A DNA stretch of 64,000 nucleotides from Rhexocercosporidium sp. MPI-PUGE-AT-0058 (GCA_020746875.1 JAGTJL010000005.1:1054001-1118000); one strand, 5' to 3'. Shown: positions 33,917 to 47,325, counted from the first letter of the stretch. The notes: generated by a model from the letters alone, not told the origin. Made by a program: numbers and translations.

Positions 33917-34205
33917 GCTCGCTCGGACTTACCGCTGGGATGGCGAAATGACGGCAGATCCACCATCTCTACTTAGGAGCAATGCATATAATGCAAAGGA
34001 GATGGAGATGGAGATGGAGTAGAGTAGGTTCTGTGCTTAGGTAGGTCCTGGATCTGACCTGGCCGGGTTGTTGCCAGCCAGTGTGGCAGGTGTTAGTTAT
34101 TGTTGCCGCGAGCTATATGCCGTTCCGGACCTGAGCCAGGATATCTCTAGGCGAGATGGGCGTGAATGATGAGGATGAGGATCCGGACGAGCCTTGCTGG
34201 GCTGG

Positions 34206-34332
34206 ACTTGACTTCGATTGGATTGAATTGGACTGGACTGGACTGGACTGGATTGGATTGGATTGGACTGGATTGGATGATTGAATTGTATGGGACTTGA
34301 ATTGATTTGATTTGAATTGACTTGCTTTCTTT
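34206..34332. repeat. GGACT/GGATT pentamer block followed by TTGAA/TTGAT pentamers
   Basis: The longest period-5 tract of the window. It has about twelve GGACT or GGATT units to 34,275, then after a short break TTGAA, TTGAT, TTGAT, TTGAA, TTGAC, TTGCT. Poly-T tracts (34,383-34,409) follow at the point where strand composition flips. Confidence 0.85.
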
Positions 34333-34455
34333 CCATTTGCTTGACTGCCCAGGTTGGCTTCTATCTAGTTTACTCTGTGTATTTTTTTTTTTGTTTTTTT
34401 TTTGTTTTTTGCCTTGCCCTGTTTACTTTTCTCAACTACGGAGTGTGTATCATCT

Positions 34456-34552
34456 CATGCATCCCATCCCATCCCATCCCATGCCACCACCTCCTCCTAC
34501 TTCGTCCCATGCCATCTGCCATCCGATCCCATCCAATCCCATCCCATCCCAA
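34456..34552. repeat. ATCCC pentanucleotide tracts
   Basis: Two tracts of period 5 (CATCC/ATCCC) separated by CCACC-type sequence. The C-rich strand is now the plus strand, unlike the tracts to the left. Confidence 0.8.
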
Positions 34553-34828
34553 CGACCAGGACTTGGCCGCTTGCACGAACACATACACACACAGACAACA
34601 GACAGCGGACCAAAGTACCGTACCATACCTCCCTCACGCACGGCCAGCCGGTGATCCAAGTTCTTGATCCTCTAACACGCTTCACCTGCACCTGCACCTG
34701 CACCCCATTCATTCCCAATCCACCCCCATTACAAACGGTATTGGTGTAATTCCGCTCATCTAGATAGTCTCACTCTGGCACTGGCCATCATCATATTATT
34801 GCGCAGGACCGCCCAGGACCACCCAGAA

Positions 34829-34855
34829 CAACCACCACCACCACCACCACCACCT
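34829..34855. repeat. CCA trinucleotide run
   Basis: About eight ACC/CCA units in intergenic DNA; simple microsatellite. Confidence 0.8.
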
Positions 34856-35217
34856 TTTCCAGCATCGTCTATTTCGTACCCCCTCCATCCCATCCCAGCA
34901 TCCATGGTGTTCATGCCGCCGCCGCCCACGCGCCTCGGAGGTTTTAGCAATCCTGTCTGCTCATCAAACCCAAAGCTAGCCTGCTCATTTCCTCTCCCCT
35001 CAATTCGCTCACCTGCTGCGGCTCTTCTCATCCCGATCTCTCTCTTTTCACTGGGAATTGCCGTGCGGCCTGGCCTGTGCTGTCCTCCTCCTCCCTCCAT
35101 CCCCGCCTGGTCCTACAGTACAGGATCCACCTCGACTGGATCAACATCCGACGGAAGCTGAAGCTGTCAAATCTGCGAACTCTACCCACATATTCACACC
35201 CAATTCGTCACAGGAAT

Positions 35218-35253
35218 GACCGCACCGCACCACCGCACCGCACCGCACCGCGG
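35218..35253. repeat. CACCG pentanucleotide repeat
   Basis: Seven or so GCACC/CACCG units of period 5 with one 3-bp interruption, ending in CGCGGGG. Confidence 0.8.
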
Positions 35254-37849
35254 GGTTGGGTTGAACCTAGTCGTGTCTTGCCTCAGCAGTCGCCGAGGAC
35301 CAGCAGGACCCTTTTTTTTGCTGCCGCTCTTCCTTGGAAGGCGGGCTCATGCACCCAAATGTGACATGGCGACATCACCATGACCCTAGATTACATTGCA
35401 CTTCATTACATTACAGTGCCTACAATCTCACCTCATCGCTTCACGATACAGTACAGTACCTACGCCGGTCGATGGTACGCTGGCCATGAAGCGAAGCATC
35501 GAGAGTAATAATTTACCCATCAATCAGCAGCTTCACACCAGCAGCTCGCCGCCATGGCCAGCTATCTCCAATAGACCATCCATAGTCCTGTCATAGATCT
35601 CCGCCAACGACAACCAACACTCTGCTCTACTCTCATCCTAATATCCCGGGCCAGCTCTTCTCCGGATACGATGGGGATGATTGCTGCCACGAGTCTTTCG
35701 ACTCGTCTACCCGCAGCCATGGCCAAACAATAGTCCGACAACCCTCAGGGCGATCATGAATCTTCATCCCCCTTGCCTTTCGTGACCCTGACCATCCCGA
35801 ATCTGCAGTGTACGATCCCGAGACGTACGAACGAAGCAAGCATCAAAACGGGCGCATGCATGGACTCTGTGCAGGTAGCGGTGCATGTGTGCTTTGGATC
35901 GCGGACTGCTGCAGGCCCAATCGAATTGAACTCACTCACGAACTCCTGTCATCCAGTCAGATTGGCTCTACGGGATGGATCCCAGCCTCGAACTTTTTCC
36001 AGTCTCTGAGGGTGCGGGTACGTATGCAGGTTCAGTCGTCGTCTTTCGTCACCAGCCAGCTCCGAGGTAGAATGCTCAAAATTCTATGCATCAACATGTC
36101 CAACCATACTATGCCCTGCCCTGCCAGTGCCAGTGCCATTTGCCGCAATCCTTGCATTTGCCTCTCTGAGCTACCTATCAACCTACAGTACCTATAGTAC
36201 TTGCAATTCTTCGTACTTTCTATCCCTCCTTTCTCTCCACCCAGCGGCCCCTCGGCAACCACGGCAGACGCCACAAAATGACATCGATCATCCCAGACAG
36301 GGTCCTCGAATTCGTCCCATCTCTGCTCCTGGTTCACATGCAGCTCGGTGCAAAAATGCAAGATACGCTCCACACATCGTTGCTGCATGGCATGGCATAG
36401 CATGACAGGCCAGGTCAAGCCTCCCACCCAATATGAGACCCCCGTCGCTCAGTGCTACAACTTAGAAGCGAGAACAGAATTCTCTGTTGGGCATTTCTTC
36501 AGCTTCCTGGCTGCGTAGGCCGGCCATCAATACATTCGAGAGGAGTTCATGACTCTCAAATAGCTATCCATCTCCACCGTCCCTCAGCTTCCAGCAGTTG
36601 CAAGTGCTCACGAGGTGCGTGAAGAGTTGCTGCCGATCAGATCGCATCTCTTCGTAACAATGCGCCTATTGCCCGATACCTGCACTCCAGAAAGTATCGT
36701 ATTTTCTATTGTGGCACCTGCTAGTCGTCTGGTCTAGACAATTTTGAGTTTGCTTTGCAGCACTAGAGCGCTGTACTCCTGCTTCCAAGCCCTGTGACAA
36801 GGACAGCTATCCCTGAGATGGCCTGCAATTTGCTCGAGGCTAGGCAGCGAGCTAACGACTAACGACTATCCCAAACCCAAACCACATTTCCAGCTCTGCT
36901 CCCGCCTCTAGGGACGCCATCGTGCTTCGGCCCCCCAACGGCTCAGGCAGGTGGTCGACTGACAGGTCCCGATATAAACTAGCCGAGACTTTTTGACTTT
37001 GAGGATACGGAGCCCCGAAAAGCCGTTTCTGGCTTCGAGCCTGTTGTCCTTCTGGAAGATTAAATGTCGCAGGCGAACGTTAGGACTCGGTGCGCCAGAA
37101 GTAGAACGAGGCGACCAATCCAAACTGCGAACTTCGAACTTCAAACCGCAAACTTCAAACTCCAAACTCCTGTATGAAATACTTCAGACGGTTTCGCAGC
37201 GGGACGATCACGCTGAAGGCTGGCCGCGGCGCTTGAGCCTCTAACCTCCGTGAACCAGTAGCCAAACCACCTTCAGCACCAGCCAGCACTAACCGAGCCC
37301 TCTCGTCCGTGTCTGGATGACACAAACTGTCGTAATCATCAACAGTGATCATACAGATTAACATCACGATCGCCACCTTCAGGAAAGAATAAGACGACCT
37401 TCATGCAATAGCCCTGTCAACAGTTCGTCTAACTTTGCTCAATTGGCGGAGCACATCACGTCGCCATCGCCTAGGAACAAGTTGCCGCGGACAATTAAAC
37501 TAAGCCTCATCGTCTCCATTTCCACGTTTGTCCAGACATCATCGGTTTAAGGTTTTAACTCGTCTGATATCAGCTAGGAATCTTCTCCAGGAGATGGTGG
37601 ATGATGGTAGCATCGTCATGCATGCCATTCCTATCTTAGTAATGCAAACGGCCAGAGCTTGGGCGTTATTCATGCCTTCGTACTTCGACTGGGGACGAGT
37701 CAGCACATGAGTAGGCGAGCATTTTATCTCGAAGGGCCTGGCCCTGCATTTGCTTCGTGGGGCGGGATTGACATGCTCTCCGAGAAGCAATTTGACCGGT
37801 TATTATTGGTCGGTTTGCGAGGAGCAGCGCTGGCGCATCTGAAGATTAA

Positions 37850-37861
37850 TACTGTACAGTA
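37850..37861. repeat. 12-bp perfect palindrome TACTGTACAGTA (copy 2)
   Basis: Identical to the palindrome at 21152-21163 and followed by CCTACTTAC. Related ACAGTACCTA words occur near 35,454 and 36,184. Confidence 0.6.
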
Positions 37862-40800
37862 CCTACTTACTTAGCTCATCTTCCTGATGAGCTCACCAGC
37901 CCAACTAGGTTGGCAGGAAAAAGGATTCATGTCTGCTAGTCAGCTTCGAAAGACGACCCAGGCGATATCACATCGGACTAGAATTCCGTGTGAAGAATGT
38001 CATATTCAATCGCATTTCTATCTGGAACAGCAGATAGCGCGTGCTGAGGGGCAGATGCACGGTGCGGGCAGAACCGCTCCGGAAAAAATTATCAGATGGT
38101 AACGAAGTAAGGATATCACGGATAGAAGCGAAAGTACCAGCACAACACATGGGAAATGGATCTTGATCGGGATGTGGATATGAACTGGGGGGGGGGAGAA
38201 ATCTTCCCAACAGCACGTACGAAGTACGATCGTACAGAGAGACAGACAGCCACAGACAAGCTCCAGGGTTGGCTCGAGCACGGTGCGTGCCTGTCAATTT
38301 CCCGCCATCAGCAGGAGGGCAAGACGGGTCTGGGATGGTTATTGGACGCTATACTATTGAATCCCGGATGAGTTTGATGGCCTTGTAGTCCTTGCTCAAT
38401 ATGACAATCATAATATAGCAAGGAGTCGATGGCCTGCTGGAGTGGCCCGGCCATGCCTGCAACTGAGAATCCATCAAAACCTCGTGGCAGTGGGCACCAT
38501 CTCAGCTTTCGCTAAGAATAGGGGGCCACTGGCAGGGATGTGGCTCTTATCGTCAGATCGATCCCATCATCGCCCACCATCATCACACACATGACTGACT
38601 GTTGTGTAACCCCCGTCGTGAAGACTTCCAGCTCCCACTCGTCCTCCACTGCAAGAAAGCAACGTCCATCATGCTCCTTGTACCGCAAATGGACACCGTG
38701 CTTGCTTTATTTACGCCTCACCTACACAGCGCCCAACTTTCAGCCACAGTCACGCCCTTTAGCAGGGGAGAAATGCAAAATGAGATGAACGTGACTGCTG
38801 ACCTTCCTTTCTCGATTGCCAACCCCTCGCTTTTTCTGATCATCATCTGCAGTTCAATTTACATAGTGCGGAATAAATCCTCGAACACGACAACTTTAGA
38901 GTAAGCAGACCCGCCGGCGTAACTTCTTCGAGCAACTCGATCCTCGCCGCTGCTGATACTCGACGGCGTTGGCTCCAGGATGTGGTGCAGAAGAACCTTC
39001 AGCAAAGCGGAGTGATGGAAATGACGCCTCGTAAAAGACTTTGTTACTCCTCTGCGGGCCGTATGTACTCCGGCGGTTCCATGTCCACAGTCCACATGTG
39101 TCCCAGTCCCAGCCTGCCCTGTCCCCCGTTGTAACCGAAAGTGGGACGTCGATATTAACAGCAATCCATCTCAAACAACCCATGGAAATTGAGGCTCGAT
39201 GGGGAAATAAAACTACAGCCCGCTGGCAGCGCGTTTATTATTTATTGCAGGACTGGTCCGCGAAATGCGGGGGTGGTTTGGAATCATAGATTGCATTGAG
39301 CGCCGTGCAAAACAAGAGGCATCGTCCTCGGAGCGCGCGTCAGGATAAAATCTGGAAGGCATGAAGTTCGCTCATTTCAGACGGAAAATATACCTCCACA
39401 CGAGCCCCTCGGCGATCCATTTGGCAATATTGTTCCGATCGGGTACGAGTCTCAGTGCACACGCCCCACGCCACACGCAACAGGAACAGATGCGATGGAG
39501 ACTGTCCGATCTCTTGCCACAATCGAAAGAGGTAATCAAACTCTATCTCAATGTCACTCGAGTGCGTGTCTTAATGAACTGCATTGCAGCTTCTCAAACA
39601 AGCATCTTCCACCCAATACAGGCCAGCAACATCCACCCACACGCGACGTTGCTGACGCCCCTCCTCGCATCTCGACCTCGACCCCAAGCATATTTATTCG
39701 CTTCGAGGTCGCCTTATCCGAGGCTCTGGTTCGCACAAAGCGCAAGCCTGAACCGGCGGCGTCGATCCTGCAGAATCACCGTGGTAGCGAAGCAGACTCC
39801 TGGTCGCGGTTGACGATCATCAGAAGAGCCTGATGCTACTCCAGAGCTTGGCGGTGGTACCTGGTTGGCAGTCCTGGCCCTTACCGACAACCCATGTCAA
39901 TATTGAAGCAGATCCGAATATGGGCTATCATCCAAGCGCATCACGAAAGAGGACGTTTTAATTTCGAGTTCAGGTAAACTGTTCATGCTTTTGCAAACCA
40001 TCTGCAGCCTTCCGAACGGCGGCCTTACTCGAAAGGACAGAAGGACACATGGCTGCATGAGCTCCGAGCGCGACTTAAGTATTCACTCATTTCCTGTATC
40101 CAGAGGTGGGATGGCTGGAGGGACACAGCACGATCGTTTGGTTATCTATTGATTGCGAAATCGATAGCAGCGACACTATTGCCCACCAGTTCCAGCCTCC
40201 CACACCCGGTGTACCTTAAATTCTCGGGCTAACATGGAAGATTATGAGGTGCCATCGTCGGCAATCTCCCCGCGTCAAAACTCAAAAGTGTCGATTCACT
40301 GCCACACCGCGGTTGGACCGGCATTTGCAAGACACCACAAAGTTCATCAGCCTCGTATTCATGTGGCTTGTACCATGCGGGGAACAATGCTAACATCTTA
40401 GCTCAGCCTCGTGAATTGCTGCGGCCAAATGTGTTACACAGACTCCCTCGTCCTGGCAAGTGCTTGCGCGTGATGGTATGCCTTGAATGTCAAGTCCACT
40501 TTGCCCAGCCCAACATGTGAGCACAAGTTGTGCGTCAGCTTTACGTCATCTGCACTACACTTTACTGCACTGAGTAGCTAGTTCTCTCATCTTGAAGCGT
40601 GTCAATTTATTTTCTTTATTTTGTTTTTAGAGGCATCGCGGTTGTTGGGAGAAGCTGTCCAGACTGCGAACTCCAAGATCTGCACATCACTACTTCCAAG
40701 TCTACCATAAAGAGCAAGCTCATTGTTTTCCTCGTATTTCAACCACTCGGCGAGCAGAAGAGTAGCGAGTACATCTTCGGACAATTATTTCAAGCCAGTA

Positions 40801-43800
40801 GACGATCCGAGTTCCGCTTTCAAAAAGAAAAGTCATGATCTAAAGATCCGTGTGGCCCAAAAATACCCTACGGTCGTGATCCGTGCGTTCTCTCATGATT
40901 CTCATGATCACAATGTTTGAATGGCAGATATTCTCCTAGGGTCTTGGAAGGGTCTGAGCAGTGCTAGTAGCCCGTCGACTATTGGCTGAGAGCACAAGTA
41001 GTCCTGCACAAGCCTGGTTTCTCGTGCAGCGTTAAGCAACTTTGGTACAAGCCTGCACATCCCCCACATTCTGGGTGGGTTCTTCTTTGACTTTTCTTCT
41101 TCGGTCAAATAAAGTCATAGCCCAGCACCGGCACATACCCGAACCACCCCGAACGACAGCCTCTGCCGTGACGGCAAGCGAACAATCAACTATCAGACCT
41201 AGCACGACCGCATCGTTTCTACACTATTTTCGAAGATCGGAAAACGCTCGACACCACTGGCTCCAATCCTAGTTAAGTAGATCTGGTAGATCTGGTAGAT
41301 CTGGAGGCTAACCCAAGGAAGAACCCGTCTTCTAGACCTAAGTAGGTAAGTCTTCAGCGAGATGCGCGCGGGTCGAAGCACCAGCGTAGCACCAACGCCA
41401 ACGTCGCCCTAAATCCTTCGTCAGGATGATGTGCATCTGCCATCCCCCCAACCGGGAAGAGGTGAGAGTGCAACCGCCTCACCCGCCAAACCGGCACCGG
41501 AAGATGTGTGGCTAGACGATCGGCACGTTGGGATGTGGGGATTTGCATGTGTCTAGTCTTCGTTTTCCTGTGACACCTGCCAGACAACACCTAGACACAT
41601 TTCCAGATCAATAGACTGCCGTGCTAGAGTTACACAGGCCACATACAGACAATCGCAATTTCCCAGCCTCATGAGAATGGCATAGCCTTGACATTAACAT
41701 TTCATTATCGTATGGTTTTGTCAATAACCTCATCAACCAAACTTCAATAGTGAAGGCAAGTGGGCTGGTGGGCAGGTTAGGTTGGGCCGGGCTGGGTTGG
41801 TGCTCCAAAGACGGCATTCACCCATTTGCTTAGAAGGTCCGAGCCCGAACGCCCCCTCACCCCGATCCGATCTACTTTGCACGGCCTGCCTTGCACATGG
41901 TCCTCTGATCCGCCCTATTTTCCATTTCTCCTACTCTCCAACTCTGTCTCTCCACAGCAGGAGAAAGTTGCCCTACTTGGACAAGCGAGAATACCTCAAT
42001 TCATCAAACGCTGCGAGACCTTTTGGGTTTAACGCAACATTGACCAAACGAAAGCGGAAAGTTTCTCTCGCTGAGGAATTTTTTGTCTTAGATATTTAAT
42101 CAGAAAGAGAAAGAAAAAAAAAAATTATATTCCCCTCACTTTCAATGTGCTAAAATATTTTCTGTTACTTTCAAAATGCGCAACTGCTGAAATCGGCAAC
42201 TTTCTCCCGCCCTATAGATCCCGTCTCTCGTTACCAAAACTCTTAGTATGCTGCTTAGTACTGCATGCAGCCTGGGGCTCACCCTCACCAGCCGCGCGCT
42301 CCATCGCATTCGTTTTGGTAGCTAAGAGACTCTCAGCAGTGGGAGATCAACACCTTTATCACCCTGTCCGGAAGCATCTCCGAGATATTTTGATAGCTTA
42401 AAGCATCGTCCACGTACACTTGTGCACAAAGTGTATGAGCTCCGAGCCGCAACCAAGAGAAGGAAGGTATGGACGAAAGGACGGACGCCCGAACATCCGA
42501 CTACTCTTCTATCTGAAAAGGCAAATATGCTGTAATCTCGTCGTGCTGTCTTGCACTCCTGTATGTGTCTGAATAAAAAACCAGAAGTTCGCAAAATTGG
42601 TACACTCTCCTATAGGCTGTGTCATATGCCCTTAGATGGCGAGTAGGTGTTGGCTCACGATAGCGTCGGCATTTGATGGCAAGCTTTGTTTTGGTACTTC
42701 AGCTACGGCTAGATGACTATGGTTTCTTCGTTTCCCCCCCTACTACAGTAATAGACAACCCGAAGCGGACTTCCCATTCGGGAAACATGTTCAGTAGTCA
42801 GTCAGCCCATCCATCCTCTTCTCCCTTCCACCCAGGCGACTTACAAGAAAGGAACATCTTCGTCTGGTCTCCAAACTCAAATTTTGGCCACTGCCGTCCC
42901 ATGTCCTGACGGGGACCCCGTGCACGCCAGGACCTGGACCTGCATAACATCCAGAGCTTCCTGCGCGTCTCCCACTAACCGAAAACATATCCATCTTCAA
43001 CCAGCCCAGCTAGACAGCGCAGCTAGCACTAGCGGGGCCGTCCACCTTAAATGGAGATCATTCAGCTACTGCACGTATAAGCACGGCATTGGAGAAGCGA
43101 GATGCAAGACAGGACAAGACAACGATTCTTCTATTAGCTCACAATAGACCCTTCTCTAACCGTTCTTTCAAAGTCAAAAAGACAGAATCATAACCAGGAA
43201 GGAAATGTACTGTACGATCCGCTATATCTCTACAGACACACCCCAATCACTAGCCACGACTCTAGCTACAAGTCCAGCCTAGACGCCGTATCTTCTCGTC
43301 AATTCATACCGCTTGAAGCATCGGGTGCGGGTTTGAACTCGAATAAGCGTCGATACGATTCAACAAGATCTAACATGATCCGCATACCCGTCTCCGCCAA
43401 TGCACTACAGATGTCGTTCTTTGAACGTCAGCTGAACCCGGCTTCGCGGACTCACTGTCCCGGATTACGTCCCGAGCCCGAATAAGAGCTTATCATTCGA
43501 GATTCTACCCGCCAAAGGCGAGGAGAAGGCTTGGCAAGATACCCAGCTCGTCTGATATTGCCTCCTTCAGCAAGGGTCGCTGTCTTTCTATCTGTCCTCT
43601 GCCCTGCGGAGGTGCAGCGGCTTAGTGTTGTCGGCTTCTCTTCAATGCTAATAAGGAGGGTTGGGTCATCTTACTTGTTCAAGTAGTAATTACATACTGG
43701 TATAAAGACAACTGTCAACTTAGTGCAGGGAAGTCAGTGCACCCTGTGGATATAAGTATTGCTTTGTTGAGGTAAGAGTTGTACCGCCCTTGGCGATCAG

Positions 43801-43856
43801 GGACAACACTAAACCGCTTTTACCTCCGTGCAGCACGGCCACAAGACGTTTCCTTC

Positions 43857-43907
43857 TTTCTTCCTTCCTTCCTTCCTTCCTTCCTTCCTTTCTTTCGTTC
43901 GTTCGGG
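43857..43907. repeat. TTCC/TTTC/TTCG tetranucleotide run
   Basis: About twelve period-4 units, mainly CTTC/TTCC, ending in GTTCGTTCG. Intergenic microsatellite. Confidence 0.85.
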
Positions 43908-44825
43908 GTGAGACAAGATCAACATCTGGGGAATCAGCCAGCTGTGCCTCTCTACTACTTTACTAGAGGTCCCGAATACAGACCATTACCGCTCGAATTT
44001 CGGTTTGGTTCGGTTCAGTGAGGTGAGTTCAGTATGTCATAACGTATGATTCGGTTATGTCTAGGGAGGTGGGTTTATGTGCTTGCGTGAGCGAGAGAGT
44101 AAGTTATTCCGATAGGCGAGACTGCTGCGAGATTAAAAAAGTAAGTTCAGTTGATATTGCACATTTGAAGGTACGAAAAAGATGTACTATACGATAGCCA
44201 GAAATTCATGGCACACGGGTATTGAAAGGCGAAGCAAGCTGGCTTCATCTTTGTTACCTTTATCGCTTGAGTGGCTTACTTCAATTACCTGATTGGCTTA
44301 CTGTGACAAGTCTAGTCTGGTCTAGGTGCTTTCCTGCATTCAAGACACATGTCTCGAAATATCAAATATCTGTCCATGCCCAAGTACTTGCACGAGTCAA
44401 GTCAAATATTAAAATGGCAGCTAAAAAAAACTCCAAGGAGAATAGACGAGTAGGTTAAACAACGTCCCCTCCAGCATCTCATCAAACGCCCAGTGTCCCT
44501 GTTAACCTCCGAGATCGATCGACCCGAAGATCCTCAAACAAATCAGATCTGATAGATCAGATCAGATCAGATCATGCCAGGAAGGAAGAAAAAAAGTAAA
44601 CATAAGCGACCAGCGCATGGACAAGAGAAAAGAGGAACAAAACAAGCGAGCCGCATTAGTGGCCGAAGAAAAAGAAAAAAGGATGAATTCCCCGCGAAGG
44701 AGAAACAAAAAATAAATATACGCATGTCGCATACATGATGTCAGCCAGCTATGCCGTGTCTTGCCTTCATGCAGGAGGAGTAGTTCATGCAATGTAATGC
44801 GGTTATGATATAGCATGGCGCTAGT

Positions 44826-44853
44826 ACGATATGATATGATATGACATGATATA
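44826..44853. repeat. GATAT pentanucleotide repeat
   Basis: CGATAT, GATAT, GATAT, GACAT, GATAT: period 5. A GATCA pentamer run lies 260 bp to the left at about 44,558-44,575. Confidence 0.75.
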
Positions 44854-47325
44854 ACCCTCGAATAAATAATATGAAGGATTCAACAAACTAACGAATGGTG
44901 GGGGGTGAAATAAGGATTGGGAAAAACGAAAGAAAAGAAAGGGAGATGGGCTGAAAGGCTGAGACTGGGACTGAGACATGGCGATGAATCTAGCCCTATT
45001 GCCTAATCCATGTGAGTTGAGACAAAAAAAAATACAATAGATCAGTTCAAATATCGGATCCCGCTCGGATCGCGGATCTGGATTGTGTTCCGGATGGAGG
45101 ATTTTTGGTCTTTCGGGCCTTTCTCCCAAGTCTTGAGATCCGAGTAGGGGATGCGGGGAGTTGATCTTCAGATTCCGGATATTTAAAAGAGGTGTTTATT
45201 TTGTTTTACATCGGGGTTAGGGGAGACATGGCTGGGTTTTTTGTACCTGGTTGGCTGGGGCGGAGATTTTCAAACAGGAGGCTTGTTTTTTTTTTTTGGT
45301 TTTGTTGAGCTCCACGGTGGGTGTCCAATTTTTTTTATTTGGATTACGATTGATGATTCTATATATACGTCAGAAAGAAGATCGCTCGGTTTGATACACT
45401 GTGATGACAGCGAAATGGTGCGAGTATCGCTATCATTTTCAAAATATCAGATCAAAAAAGAAATCCGAAGCGGACGCGGTTCTCGTTAGACAATCAGACC
45501 ACATCAGACAATCACCCTACTTCCCTATCCTTAGCTCCGAAGATCAACTGTTGCAGATGGATGACGCCCGATGCTCGAGAATACGTGCGGGATTGAGAAT
45601 GTCTCCTCTTCCCCCCGTTTGGTGACCTCCGAAAGAAGCAAACAAGAGACATTGAGAACACTTGAATTTCCACACGGCTTTTCTCTGTATTGGGTTTGCT
45701 TTAAGCCCTCAGGAATATACTGTCCAATCAAGTCACCTCATATTCCACATTCGTTTCATAGGCACAGTACATCTCTCTGTTCAAGAGAGCTCCACTAAAA
45801 CTTCCCCCTCGCTAAACTTTCTCGGTATCCAAACATTGACTGACAATACTATCACCCGACAACAAAACACTCATCTATGTAGGTACATTCACTAAAATCA
45901 CTCCCATATCCGGGCCCTTGCATGCATGCATACAAGCAATCAAGTAAGAATGAACAACACTCTCACCCCGAAGACTCTTTCTCCACCAGTTCGTACCAAA
46001 GTCTCATCCTCCCCTTGCAGTAGCGAAGACATCCAGTAATGAGGCACTTGATTCTGCTGTGGCTCATGAACATCTCACGCCTGTTCGCATATATGCATGC
46101 AGATGTAGACGCAGATAGGCATAATGACAGCCGAGGGAATCACCATGACCAAGCCTCCGAGACGCATATCCTTCTTTGTGATTTTAAACTTGGATGGCTG
46201 GCACTCATCCATGCCAGCTCAGTGATACTCCCATCCACCATTTTCCCTTCTACTTCCCAGACAGACACGCCATCGAGATTCAAACCACAGCAAATCCCTT
46301 ACAAGCACAAGCACAGAAACTTCCATCTTACTCAGCCGCACCCTCGTAACTCCCTCTCACCCCTACCTAGATGCAATGTAACCTCCTACTGTACAACACA
46401 CGTGATGGTTGCATGAACCCCATCCACATCCAAAGACTAGAACAAGCCAAGTCACCCACCCATCTTACCAAACCACCTGCCCAACAAACGGCAACTCACA
46501 TTCCAGCCAGTTCCTCACTCCTCCCATCCTTCCTTCCCTATCCATGCAGCGTATCACAACATACTGCATGTATGCGCACATTCTCGGAGGCAAGGGGAAC
46601 AAAAACGGCGATCTCTCCGATTGCTTCCGAGGGAGGGAAAGAGAAGTGGTGCAAGGACAAGGGCAAGGATGAGGAGAAGGGTGAGGACGAGGAGGGTGAA
46701 TTGATAGATGTTCGGGGCGGTCACTTGCATGCATATACTTTGTCACGCCTGCGTTGAGTGGCGTGCTTGTGTGGGATGCCTACATGCGTGAACAGGACGG
46801 GTTTGGGATGTATGGCTGGCTACAGTGGTAGTAATGTTGGTGGTGGGTTTTGCGGTGAGATGGAGAGGAACTGGGGTGAGAAAAGGGGTGACAAGCGATG
46901 AGGTAAACACGCGAGAATCGAGGCTTTTATTTGGAAATTCAAGCGATCAAGGAGTGCAACTAAGCACTATTCGAACTAAAGGAACGAGCTTTCAAAGCAC
47001 ATCTTAAAAAAAACCTCCTGCTAAGGTGAAAGGGGTAGTATGTGTTCAAGTTCCACCAAAGGAGTCTTCAGGTGATTGATGGCATTTAGATACAATACAT
47101 ACATGCAGTGCGATGAAAGTCAGACGCCGTGACACCATATCTCGGCCTCGAGATCCGAGAATGAAGCCAATCAAATCGCCTTCTTCCGCCCACTTTTCCT
47201 ACGCTGTGCTGAAACCAAGCAGGAATAAGGTAAATTCAAAACGACCAAGGGAGAAGAGGGAATAATGTGTACAAAACAGGGGGTAGGACTATGCTGTGAA
47301 CGCTACTTGGGACATTAGAAACCAA

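Larger units (their letters stand above)
30236..47325. other. 17-kb gene desert upstream of the Zn2Cys6 gene
   Basis: No open frame here looks like a conserved protein on either strand, and I found no spliced chain of conserved exons. 30,240-30,950 reads as the 5' leader/promoter of the transcription factor. 31,000-34,350 is G/purine-rich on the plus strand. 34,400-36,400 is C/pyrimidine-rich. 31.7-36.4 kb is packed with period-5 simple repeats. 36.4-47.3 kb is mixed sequence with scattered short tracts (G10 near 38,187; TTCC run near 43,866; GATCA and GATAT pentamers at 44.56 and 44.83 kb). It may hold regulatory DNA or non-coding transcripts; the sequence alone does not show which. Confidence 0.55.

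Noticed and set aside
39361..39813. A 150-residue ATG frame in the desert
   Set aside because: Composition is that of translated non-coding DNA (Arg/His/Ser/Pro mix), with no motif, no leader-like sequence and no support for splicing.
46039..46416. A 125-residue ATG frame with a hydrophobic start, considered as a secreted protein
   Set aside because: The hydrophobic stretch is short and followed by His/Asp-rich and Pro-rich chance-like sequence. No cleavage site pattern and no cysteine framework.
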